64,000 nt of DNA from the NCBI GenBank assembly GCA_046331705.1, contig JAXLQJ010000006.1:181393-245392 (forward strand), written 5' to 3'. The stretch comes from JADJOY01 sp046331705 [NCBI: bacterium]. GTDB lineage: Bacteria; JADJOY01. Shown here in pieces: positions 27,594 to 35,847 of the stretch (positions are counted from its first letter, which is position 1; each line of letters begins with the position of its first letter). The position numbers were made by a program, and so were the translations under genes. Below the pieces are notes generated by a model. It was not told the origin of the DNA and made no database searches. It saw nothing but the letters and a program-made list of their open reading frames with translations.

Positions 27594-28727
27594 ATGAGCG
27601 CTCGCCGCGTCTCTCGCTCCGCGTGGATCGCTCTCTCGGCGGGCGCCGCAGTGCTCGCCTCGAGCTGGATGGTCGAGCGTTGGGGCGCGCGCGACGGCGC
27701 GCGCTTCGGACGCGCGGGCGCGCCGGTCGACGTGGCGTTCTCGGCGAGCGGCGACCGGGTCTTCGTCGCCGCGGCGGAAGATCGCGCGATCTGGGTTCTC
27801 GACTCGGCCAGCGGGAGACGCGTGTCGCGCCAGGGGCTCGACCAGGCACCCACGGGGTTGGTGCCCGCGAGCGGGCCGCCGCTCTTGCCGCAGGTGCTCT
27901 TCACGCAAACCACCGAGACCTGCGAGCTGCATCCCTTCCGCGAACGCACGCTGGCGAGCTGTCATCGGCCGGGTGACGCGGACGTCGAGAGCGCGCGGGA
28001 CACCGTTCCGCTGGTGCTGGGCGCGGTGCGCGACGTGGACGGGAGCGTGGTGTTCGCCCTGGGACGCCTGCAGGGCGCGGAGCCCGTGGTGGAGCTGAGG
28101 CGCTACACCGTCGAGCCCGTTCATCGCCAGCCGTGGTCGCTCCAGAAGTCCCGCTGGTTGCCCGTGCCGCGCGATTTCGCCTACGCCGAGCGCTGGCCGA
28201 TGGTCGTGGACGAGGCGACGCGCCACGTGCTGCTGGCATTGCCGGGCACCTCGCAGCTGTGGGTGTTCGACACCGAGCTCGGGTTCCTGCGTTCGGTCGG
28301 GGTCGGGCCCGATCCACGGGGCTTGGCGGTCCTCGGCGATGCCGGGCAAGCCCTGGTCGCGGATGCCGAATTGGGTCAGGTGTGGAAGGTGGCGCTCGAT
28401 TCGGGTGAGCTGCTCGCCAAGGTCGATGCGGGCGGGGGAGCGCGGGCCATTGCGTTCGATCCGCGGCGCGGCATCGCGTGGGTCGCCGCGAGTCACGCCG
28501 ACGCGATTCTCGGCCTCGACCCGGGCTCGCTGCGAACGCTCGTCCGCCTGCCGACACGCGAAGGCACCCACGCGCTCGCCCTCGACGCGAGCGGTGGGCG
28601 CCTGATCGCGTCGAACACGCGCGACGGAACCGTCACGTGCTTCGGGCTCGGTGACGTCGGCGCCGCGGAGCGCGGCGCCACGGATCGTCGCACCGGTTTC
28701 CGCACGCTGTGGCAGGCGACGCCGTGA
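27594..28727 (+). CDS. Membrane-anchored YVTN-type beta-propeller protein
   Basis: 377 residues with one N-terminal membrane helix (about 9-25). Repeats of about 40-45 residues follow, with propeller character: PVDVAFSASGDRVFVAAAEDRAIWVLD, RHVLLALPGTSQLWVFD, GLAVLGDAGQALVADAELGQVWKV, AIAFDPRRGIAWVAASHADAILGLD. Such YVTN/NHL propellers bind proteins or redox partners in the periplasm. Two cysteines (TCELHPF and ASCHRP) are near each other in one blade. The stop overlaps the next membrane gene (TGATG), defining a three-gene operon. Confidence 0.75.
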   Translation: MSARRVSRSAWIALSAGAAVLASSWMVERWGARDGARFGRAGAPVDVAFSASGDRVFVAAAEDRAIWVLDSASGRRVSRQGLDQAPTGLVPASGPPLLPQVLFTQTTETCELHPFRERTLASCHRPGDADVESARDTVPLVLGAVRDVDGSVVFALGRLQGAEPVVELRRYTVEPVHRQPWSLQKSRWLPVPRDFAYAERWPMVVDEATRHVLLALPGTSQLWVFDTELGFLRSVGVGPDPRGLAVLGDAGQALVADAELGQVWKVALDSGELLAKVDAGGGARAIAFDPRRGIAWVAASHADAILGLDPGSLRTLVRLPTREGTHALALDASGGRLIASNTRDGTVTCFGLGDVGAAERGATDRRTGFRTLWQATP

Positions 28728-29752
28728 TGCGGACGGCGCTCGCTGGGCTGCGGCGGGCGTGGGACGGGGTGGGAGCGTGGCTCGGGCCGGCTCGCTGGGC
28801 GCGCGCGGCCGCGTTGGTGTTGGCCTGGCTGGCGATCACCGACGTGGTGGTGGGCGGTTTCGGCGCGTTTCAGGCCGCGGTGAGCATGGGCGCGGCGGTG
28901 ACCAGCCCCGGCGTGGTGGTGAGCCGGCTGGAGCCCTGCTTGCGAACGGCCCTGCTCGGCCTGGCCGCGCTGGCATGGCTGATCGAGCTGTGGCCCCGGC
29001 CGAACGAAGCGACGCTCGCGCACACCGAGCGCACCGCGCCGAGCCTCGGTCGAGCCAGTGCGCGCGTGCTCGGTGCGCTGGCGTTCCTGCTGGTGCTCGC
29101 CGGGTATCGCGACACGATGCGGGGCGAGGTCTTCGCGTCGGCCTTCGGCGAGGCGCAGTTCTGGGGAGATCTCGCGCTGGCGGACCTGGCTGGCCCCGGG
29201 ACGTTCGCGCTGCTCGTGGCGGCGCTGCTGTGGGCGCTCGCGCGCTGGTCGAGCCCAGCGCCGAAGCCGGACGTGGTCCCGCCGCTGACGAGGTGCGCTG
29301 GCGGCGTCGAGCGCGTGGTCGGGCTCGGGCTCTATCTCGGCTGTCTGATCTCGCTCCGTCATTACCTGGAGCGTCTCGCGGGGCCACTCTACGGCTCGGC
29401 GCACGCGGTGGTGATCGAGGTCTGGCAGTGCTGGCTCGCGGCGCTGCTGGTCTTGGGAGTGGGATTGCCGGGAGCGTCGTTGGCCGAGCTCGGCGATTGG
29501 ATGCGGCGGGTGTGGCGGCCGGTGGCGCTGCTCGTGGTGCTGGAGGCCGTGCGCGTGGTGTGGCAGGAGGATCGCTACCGCGGCTGGATGTGGATGGCGT
29601 CCGATCGTGTTCCGGTGCCGCCGGTCGCGGTGTTCCTGCGTGGGCGGGTCCACGAGTGGACGGGCATCCTGGTCAGCGGCGCGGCGACGTTGCTCGCGAT
29701 CGCGGTGCTCGCGGGCTTGCGCCGGCGGCGCGCGCGGCCGGGGTCCCGATGA
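28727..29752 (+). CDS. Polytopic membrane protein of unknown function
   Basis: 341 residues from the TGATG overlap with the propeller gene (an in-frame ATG at 28709 exists but adds nothing recognisable). About seven hydrophobic helices are evident, for example AAALVLAWLAITDVVVGGF, FLLVLAGY and AALLVLGVGLPG. Only a few histidines (SLRHYLERL, SAHAVV) could serve as ligands. I do not recognise a family. Its coupling to a periplasmic propeller on one side and a small membrane protein on the other suggests a three-part membrane complex. Confidence 0.6.
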   Translation: MRTALAGLRRAWDGVGAWLGPARWARAAALVLAWLAITDVVVGGFGAFQAAVSMGAAVTSPGVVVSRLEPCLRTALLGLAALAWLIELWPRPNEATLAHTERTAPSLGRASARVLGALAFLLVLAGYRDTMRGEVFASAFGEAQFWGDLALADLAGPGTFALLVAALLWALARWSSPAPKPDVVPPLTRCAGGVERVVGLGLYLGCLISLRHYLERLAGPLYGSAHAVVIEVWQCWLAALLVLGVGLPGASLAELGDWMRRVWRPVALLVVLEAVRVVWQEDRYRGWMWMASDRVPVPPVAVFLRGRVHEWTGILVSGAATLLAIAVLAGLRRRRARPGSR

Positions 29753-30219
29753 GACGCGTCTTCGCGCTCGTCTTCGCGGCGGTGCGCGCCGTCGCGGCGC
29801 TCGCGATTCGAGCCGCGCTGGGGGCGCTGATCGTCGCGGTCGCGCTGCCGCTCGCGGGAGTCGTCGGCGGCGCAGCAGCGGCGCTCGATGGGCGCGCCGT
29901 GTCGTCCCTGGCGGGAATCCACGCCGCGCTGGCGGTGCTCGAGGTTGCAGGCTTCGCATGGCTCGCGATCGCGAGCCTGCGCGATGCCTGGCGAACGCTG
30001 GCCGAGGCTCGCGTCGCGGGCGCTGCGCCCGCCGGCGAGGAGAGCGAGGGCGTCGAGGTGTCGCGCGCGCTCGGCGCACGCCTCTGGCTGGTGGCGGGGT
30101 TGATCGCGCTGATGCTGTTGCGTGCCGCGTCGGCGCCGGCGCTCGAGCGTGAGGCGCTGCCCGCGACGCCTGCATCGGGGGACGGCGCGCGGATCGACCT
30201 CAGCCGAGCAGGTACTTGA
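29749..30219 (+). CDS. Small membrane protein of unknown function
   Basis: 156 residues, ATGA overlap with the preceding membrane gene. Three probable helices: about 12-44, 54-77 and 108-128 (LWLVAGLIALMLL). The C-terminus is soluble and acidic. No family recognised. The last 20 bp overlap the 3' end of the opposite-strand radical SAM gene, which is confirmed by clear conservation on that strand; here the reading frame and the coupling are the main support. Confidence 0.5.
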   Translation: MRRVFALVFAAVRAVAALAIRAALGALIVAVALPLAGVVGGAAAALDGRAVSSLAGIHAALAVLEVAGFAWLAIASLRDAWRTLAEARVAGAAPAGEESEGVEVSRALGARLWLVAGLIALMLLRAASAPALEREALPATPASGDGARIDLSRAGT

Positions 30220-31639
30220 CCAGGATGTTCGCCGTCGAGGCGAGTTGCCGGCGCCGCAGCCGCTTGAGGAAGAACCAGAGCTGCCGCGGTCGCAGGTAGA
30301 ACCGCAGCACCGCCCAGCGCTGGAGCGACTTGAGCTCCTTGCCGCTCAGCACGCCGTTGCCGACGGGTGTGTAGTAGCAGGCGTCGCGCGCCAGCTCCTC
30401 GATCACGTCGTCGTCCGATCGTCCCTGGAAATAGCGGTCCGCCTCGGCGCTGCCGGGCAGATACGAGAACACCGAGAAGTGCGCGAGGCTGAACGGCTTC
30501 GAAAGCGAGTAACGGATGGTGCGCTTCACCGATTCCCGCGACTCCCCCGGGAACCCCAGGATGAAGAGCCCGAGAACCTCGATGCCTTCCCGCGCCAGCG
30601 AGTCCACGACGTCCTCGTTGCGGGCGAGCGTGAACTTCTTCTTGATGCGATCGAGGACGTCCTCGTCGCCGGTCTCGATGCCGAGCGAGAGCTGATAGCA
30701 GCCGGAGCGCTTCATGAGGCGCACGAGCTCCGGGTCGAGCCGGTCGATGCGGACGCCGTTGGGGCATTTCCACTGGAGGTCGAGGCCGCGCCGCAGGATC
30801 TCCTCGCACACGCCTTCCACGTGCGAGCGCAGGATGTTGAAGACGTCGTCCTCGATGTGGAACTCGCGCACGCCGAAGCGGCGGTGGTGGTACTCCATCT
30901 CGTCCACCACGCTGACGGCCGAGCGGTAGCGCATGGTGCGCCCGGTGAGCGTGGGGCTCGCGCAGAACGTACACTCGTACGGGCAACCCCTGGCGGTCAT
31001 GATCGGCGCGATGGGGAAGCTGCGGTAGAGCAGCTGATGGGGATGCGGCGGATACTCCTCGAGCCCCATCAGGTCGAACGCCGGCCATGGCAGCTCGTCG
31101 AGGTTCTGGTTCCACGCGCCGCGCCCGTGACGCGAGAGCCCGGGCCCGCCGTTGCGATACGTGATCCCGGTGATGTCGGAGACGTCCACCGGCGAGTGGG
31201 CGCCGGCGGGCAGCGTGCGCAGATTCGAGTCGCGCAGCCGCTCCACGAGCGTCGGGAACGTGAGCTCGGACTCGCCGATGAAGCCGAAATGCGCGCCGAG
31301 GTTCGAGACGCTGGCCTCGGGTAGCGCCGACACGTGCGGCCCGCCCACCGCGATCACCGGTGGGCTGGGCAACGATTGGAGATGCCGGATGACCTCACGC
31401 CCCGCGAGGTAGGTGGGCGTGGAGAGCGACACGCCCACCAGATCCGGCTTCCACGCGGCGATCGTCTCCGCGGAGCGCTCGGGCGGCTCGCGGCGTTTCT
31501 CGCAGTCGTGGATCGCGACCTCGACTCCCGGCAGCTTGCGCAGCGACGCCGCCAGGTAGGCGATCCCGAGGGGCGGATTGACGGTGATCGACCGCGTGCG
31601 CGGATAGACCAGCATCACGCGGTAGTCGCTGTGGCTCAT
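30200..31639 (-). CDS. Cobalamin-binding-type (class B) radical SAM protein
   Basis: 479 residues. The N-terminal B12-type domain includes MLVYPRTRSITVNPPLGIAY, LVGVSLSTPTYLAG and VIAVGGPHVSALPE. The iron-sulfur motif ARGCPYECTFCASP has Cys219, Cys223 and Cys226. GIETGDEDVLDRIKKKFTLA and FILGFPGESRESV mark the radical SAM barrel. The C-terminus (RFYLRPRQLWFFLKRL) is the basic amphipathic tail typical of lipid- or membrane-associated members. It lies 109 bp downstream of a second such gene on the same strand. Substrate unknown. Confidence 0.9.
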   Translation of the reverse strand: MSHSDYRVMLVYPRTRSITVNPPLGIAYLAASLRKLPGVEVAIHDCEKRREPPERSAETIAAWKPDLVGVSLSTPTYLAGREVIRHLQSLPSPPVIAVGGPHVSALPEASVSNLGAHFGFIGESELTFPTLVERLRDSNLRTLPAGAHSPVDVSDITGITYRNGGPGLSRHGRGAWNQNLDELPWPAFDLMGLEEYPPHPHQLLYRSFPIAPIMTARGCPYECTFCASPTLTGRTMRYRSAVSVVDEMEYHHRRFGVREFHIEDDVFNILRSHVEGVCEEILRRGLDLQWKCPNGVRIDRLDPELVRLMKRSGCYQLSLGIETGDEDVLDRIKKKFTLARNEDVVDSLAREGIEVLGLFILGFPGESRESVKRTIRYSLSKPFSLAHFSVFSYLPGSAEADRYFQGRSDDDVIEELARDACYYTPVGNGVLSGKELKSLQRWAVLRFYLRPRQLWFFLKRLRRRQLASTANILVKYLLG

Positions 31640-31748
31640 GGGCGCTCGGTGCTCGTGGAGGCGGCGGCTCGCCGGCGGAACGGCGCGGCCACCGGACCTC
31701 GCCCGGCGGGCCGACACCTGCGCGACCGCGCGCGTGGCTCGTCGTGCG

Positions 31749-33290
31749 CTAGGCGCCCGCGAGACCCGGGGCTGGCGCTCGCTCGCGGCCCCACGTGCCC
31801 AGGCCACCGCTCGACCCGCGGGTCTTGAGCGCCGAGCGAAGATTGTGCAGGAGGTAGACGGGGACGTTCCACAGGTTCACCACCCGGAGCACGTGCCAGA
31901 GCTTCCGCCAGCGCAGATAGAAGCGGCGGTAGGCCATGCGATGGAAGCGCTCCAACTCGGCGCGGGGCACGGATTCGAGCTCGAGCGCCGAGCCGATCTG
32001 CTTGCCGTAATGCCGCCAGTCGCGGCTCAGCAGCTTGAGCCCCCCCTCGCCGCGCTCCGCCATGTCCGCGACCTCGGTGCCGGGAAACGGCGACAGGATC
32101 GCGAAGCTCGCCGTGTCGGGATCGAGCTTCACGGCGAAGTCGATGGTCTGGCGGATGGTGGCCGGGGTCTCGTACGCGTTGCCGATGATGAAGTTGGTGT
32201 CGGGGCTGATGCCGGCGCTGCGGGTCCAGTCGATGGCGAGCCGCGCCTTCTCGAGCGTGATCCCCTTCGCGATGCGGTTCAGCACGTCTTGATTGCCGGC
32301 CTCGATGCCGTAGCTGATGACCGCGCAGCCCGCGCGCTTCATCAGCGTCAGCAGCTCGGGGTCCACGCGGTCGACGCGCGTCTGGCAGATCCACGGCGCC
32401 CGCTCGGCGATGCGGGCCTCGACCAGCGCCGTGAGGATGCGCTCCACGTGGCTGCGCTTCATCGTGAACACCTCGTCGGTGAACACGAGCTGAGTGGCGC
32501 CGAGCTCCTCGATGTCGCGCATCACCTCGCCGAGCACGCTTTCCGGCGAGCGCGTGTAGAACCAATCTCCCGTGGATTTGTAGCAGAAATTGCACTGATA
32601 CGGGCACCCGCGCGTGGTACACAACGTGAGCGGGCGGAAGCGTCGGCTGAAGAGCGTGTAGAAGCCGCGGTAGCGGTGCACCGGAAAGAGGTCGAAGGCG
32701 GGATAGGGCAGCGCGTCGAGGTTTCGGATGCGCGGGCGCGGGCCCTCGACCACGACCTCGTCGCCCTTGCGGTGCGCCATCCCCTCGATGCCGTCGGGGC
32801 TCTCGCCGTCGGCGATGCGCTCGAGGAGCTCGGCGGCGGTTTCCTCGCCTTCGCCGAACACCGCGTAGTCGAGGACCGGGAAGGCCTCCAGCGTCTCCTT
32901 CGGGACCGCGCTGGCGTGCGAGCCGCCCACGGCGATCCGCACCGTGGGATCGATGCCGCGGAACGCCCGAGCGGTGTCCTCGACCTCGTGGATCTGGTAG
33001 GTGGTGGCGCTGAAGCCGACGAATTGCGGGCGGAAGTCCTCGAAGCGAGCGCACACGTCTTCGAGCGTGAGCTGCTCCGCGGGAGCGTCGACGACGCGCA
33101 CGTCGTGGCCGGCGTTGCGCAGCACGGCAGCCACGTAGCCGATGCCGATGTGCGGCAGGACCTCCTTGAACCCCACGTCGCGCTGCCCGTGAAGCTTGAG
33201 CGGCGGCTCGAGGAGCATCACGCGCATCGAGCGACGAGCAACGCGGTGGGATGCGGCCGAGCCCACGCCGCCGATCGATCGATCCGACAT
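31749..33290 (-). CDS. Cobalamin-binding-type (class B) radical SAM protein
   Basis: 513 residues. The B12-domain segments HIGIGYVAAVLRNAGHDVRV and IAVGGSHASAVP are followed by TRGCPYQCNFCYKS with Cys229, Cys233 and Cys236, and by YGIEAGNQDVLNRIAKGITL. The C-terminal FHRMAYRRFYLRWRKLWHVL is again a membrane-type tail. The ATG at 33290 begins the longest frame; an ATG at 33227 (MRVMLLEPP) would place the first strand at the very N-terminus as in relatives and is a serious alternative. Paired with the next radical SAM gene, it suggests sequential modifications of one substrate. Confidence 0.9.
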   Translation of the reverse strand: MSDRSIGGVGSAASHRVARRSMRVMLLEPPLKLHGQRDVGFKEVLPHIGIGYVAAVLRNAGHDVRVVDAPAEQLTLEDVCARFEDFRPQFVGFSATTYQIHEVEDTARAFRGIDPTVRIAVGGSHASAVPKETLEAFPVLDYAVFGEGEETAAELLERIADGESPDGIEGMAHRKGDEVVVEGPRPRIRNLDALPYPAFDLFPVHRYRGFYTLFSRRFRPLTLCTTRGCPYQCNFCYKSTGDWFYTRSPESVLGEVMRDIEELGATQLVFTDEVFTMKRSHVERILTALVEARIAERAPWICQTRVDRVDPELLTLMKRAGCAVISYGIEAGNQDVLNRIAKGITLEKARLAIDWTRSAGISPDTNFIIGNAYETPATIRQTIDFAVKLDPDTASFAILSPFPGTEVADMAERGEGGLKLLSRDWRHYGKQIGSALELESVPRAELERFHRMAYRRFYLRWRKLWHVLRVVNLWNVPVYLLHNLRSALKTRGSSGGLGTWGRERAPAPGLAGA

Positions 33291-33400
33291 GTAGATCCCG
33301 CAACGGGGAAAAGGGAGGCGACGGCCATTGTCGAGTCACCCCGCGAGGAGTGTCAAGGCGCGAAACCGCCGGTTGGCGCGGGACGGCGCGCGCCCGGAGG

Positions 33401-35635
33401 TCAGGTGCGCGCGGGCAGCTCGATCGTCTCGTCCTGAAGATCGGTGATCGGCAACGTGCCGCCCGGCCCGAGCACCCATTCGATGAAATCCTGATGGAAG
33501 CGTCGATGCCGCAGCCGGGCTCGGACGCGGATCGGCTGGGGCGTCGAGTCGGGCACGGTGAACGCGAATCGCGCGACGTCGCTGGTGCCGCTCGCGAGCC
33601 GCCGCTGGTTGCGCACCGTGGCGAGCTTCCAGGTCTCGTGGTGCGTCAGGCGGTTGCCGTCGTCGTCGAACCAATCCTCGCCGAAGCGGTAGGCATCCGG
33701 GGGAACCCGGCCGTGCTCGTCCGGCACCCCCGAGCTCCACACCACGGCGCCGTTCGCGTCCCGCGCCTCGATCTCGAGCCACACGTCGACCAGATCCGGG
33801 ATGCCGGCCGGCCAGCCGTGGCCCACGCCGCGGTTGGTGGTGGTCGCGACGAGCGTGACCGCGCTGCCGCCTTCACCGGCAGCGGCCTCGGTCCCGAGGT
33901 CGAGCGTCACGATCTTCGATTTGAGCTGGGTCTGCACCCACTCGAGATTCTCGGCGTGGGTGAACTTCGCCTGCTGCACGCCGCGGAAATAGCGCTCCGC
34001 GTACGCGTCGTAGGCGGGATCGTTGGCGTAGTACGCGGGAATCGCGGTGTTCGAGGACAGGAAACGGTGCCCCTTGATCTCGGTCGACTGGTACGACTCC
34101 ATCGTCGCCGGCATGTGGCACGAGTGGCAGTTGCGCGCCTCGTGCTCGGGCGGCGGCTTGGCGAACGGGCTGTCACGCCACTCCTGGACTCGCTGAGTGA
34201 TCACGGGCCGGTGGGGATTGATGGCCTCGGGCACGGTGTGGCGGTGACACGCCTCGCAGAGCCGCAGGTCGTCGATCGTGCCGCGCCGATCGAGCTCCGC
34301 GCGGTGCTCCTCGAGGTAGAGCACCGTCATCAGATACGAGGACTTGTCGATGGCGCGCTCGAAGAAGAGCGGCGTCGCGCCGAGCACCAGGCTCGCGTCG
34401 CCGGGTCGCGGCAGCAGGTGCGCCGCCGCGTGGCAGGCGACGCAGGTGACGCCTTCGTTGGCGATGCCGGTGGTGGGGGTGCCGCCCTCGTCGATCTGAC
34501 CCGCGGCGAGATTCACCGGGTCGTGGCAGCCCGCGCAGTAGCGCGTCGCCGCGATGCCTCGCTCGGCCGCCAGCGCGCCCATCGCCTTTTCCACGAAGAC
34601 GTTGCGCGCGTGACGGTGGCCCGAGATCGCCCATTGCTTGCCGATGTCGGTGTGGCAGCCCTCGTACGAGCACGTGTTCGCCTGATTGAGGAACCGCGCC
34701 GGCACCAGCTGGCGGGACGTGGTCTCGAAGCGCGAAGGCGCGAACGCGCCGGCTCCGAACGGGAGCTGGTAGGTGCTGGGCGGCGCCACCGTCCGGTAGA
34801 GGTCCTTCGGCGTGGCCTCGACGAAGCGAAAGAGGCCGCTGAAGTGCAAGTTCACCTGACCGTTCGCCAGCGCCCACGGCGCCAGCGGCACCAGCGCCGA
34901 GATCGCGAGCGCGATGAGCGTCTCGCGGCGTCCGAACGAGGGCACCCGCGCCGCGAGCGTCGCCGGCGCCGGGCTCTTCCGCTCGCGCCAGCGGCGCTCC
35001 GCCTGGATGTGCGCGATGACCAGGAACGGCAGCACCAGCGAGCCGTACTCGTGTACCGGCAGGAAGATGCGCTCGCTCGGACCGCCGAGCACGGTGAACG
35101 CGAGGCCCACGCCGAGCGTCACCGCGGTGAAGATCGTGAGCCGCTTGCCCCAGCGACGCTCGTTGGGCACGGCGGTCGGTCGCCACGCGACGATGTGCTG
35201 GAAGAGGTAGATGCCGAAGAGCGGCGCCGCCGTCCTGCCGGCGAACATGTGCCACATGAGCAGCTGGAACGCGAACGGCGACGAACGGTCGCCGAGCTTG
35301 AGGTAGAGCGCGCTCCACACGCAGAAGAACAAGAGCCCGAGCATCAACAGGTACAGCCGGGGCAGCCAGCGCCAGAACGCCTTCACCTCGCTCAGGATGA
35401 AGGCCAGCACCACGCCGACGTCGAGCGTGATCGAGAGGATCCGCCACTGGATCGAGAGCCCGTGCTGCTCCCACGGATAGCCGAGCCACCACGAGAAGAA
35501 GAGCCCGGGAAGTTGTTGCAGCAGCACGAGCCCGGCGAAGCCGAGCAAGAAGATCGTGAGCCGCCGCTTGCGCGGGTGAGTGGGAAGGGGGAGCTGGGAG
35601 AGCTTGGGAAGCTTGAGCTTGGGCAGACGGGGCAT
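33401..35635 (-). CDS. Fused b-type membrane domain / pentaheme c-type cytochrome
   Basis: 744 residues. Residues about 25-255 form seven or so membrane helices with His pairs 129/147 (x17) and 195/209 (x13), as in b-heme four-helix cytochromes. A periplasmic domain follows with one atypical site (Cys322-x4-Cys327-His328) and four CXXCH sites: CAGCH, CVACH, CEACH and CHSCH. The C-terminal 200 residues form a beta-type domain with GHGWPAGIPDLVDVWLEIEA, shared with the paralogues. It likely carries electrons between the quinone pool and periplasm. It is divergent from the next cytochrome gene over 212 bp. Confidence 0.85.
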   Translation of the reverse strand: MPRLPKLKLPKLSQLPLPTHPRKRRLTIFLLGFAGLVLLQQLPGLFFSWWLGYPWEQHGLSIQWRILSITLDVGVVLAFILSEVKAFWRWLPRLYLLMLGLLFFCVWSALYLKLGDRSSPFAFQLLMWHMFAGRTAAPLFGIYLFQHIVAWRPTAVPNERRWGKRLTIFTAVTLGVGLAFTVLGGPSERIFLPVHEYGSLVLPFLVIAHIQAERRWRERKSPAPATLAARVPSFGRRETLIALAISALVPLAPWALANGQVNLHFSGLFRFVEATPKDLYRTVAPPSTYQLPFGAGAFAPSRFETTSRQLVPARFLNQANTCSYEGCHTDIGKQWAISGHRHARNVFVEKAMGALAAERGIAATRYCAGCHDPVNLAAGQIDEGGTPTTGIANEGVTCVACHAAAHLLPRPGDASLVLGATPLFFERAIDKSSYLMTVLYLEEHRAELDRRGTIDDLRLCEACHRHTVPEAINPHRPVITQRVQEWRDSPFAKPPPEHEARNCHSCHMPATMESYQSTEIKGHRFLSSNTAIPAYYANDPAYDAYAERYFRGVQQAKFTHAENLEWVQTQLKSKIVTLDLGTEAAAGEGGSAVTLVATTTNRGVGHGWPAGIPDLVDVWLEIEARDANGAVVWSSGVPDEHGRVPPDAYRFGEDWFDDDGNRLTHHETWKLATVRNQRRLASGTSDVARFAFTVPDSTPQPIRVRARLRHRRFHQDFIEWVLGPGGTLPITDLQDETIELPART

Positions 35636-35847
35636 GTGTGGGCCGGAACGGTCGCGAGCGGCGGTGAGAGGCTATCGGTTCGCCCCACGCGCGCCAACGT
35701 GGGTTCGTGCCCATTCCCGCGCGAGGCCCGCTGGCGCGGATGGCGGTCGACTCGCCTGGAGGTGAACGGCTATCTTGAGCCCTCCCCGGTTCGCGCACCG
35801 CTCGCTCGTTCGTCCCGATCGTGCCTTCCTCGTCCGCCCCTGGTGCG

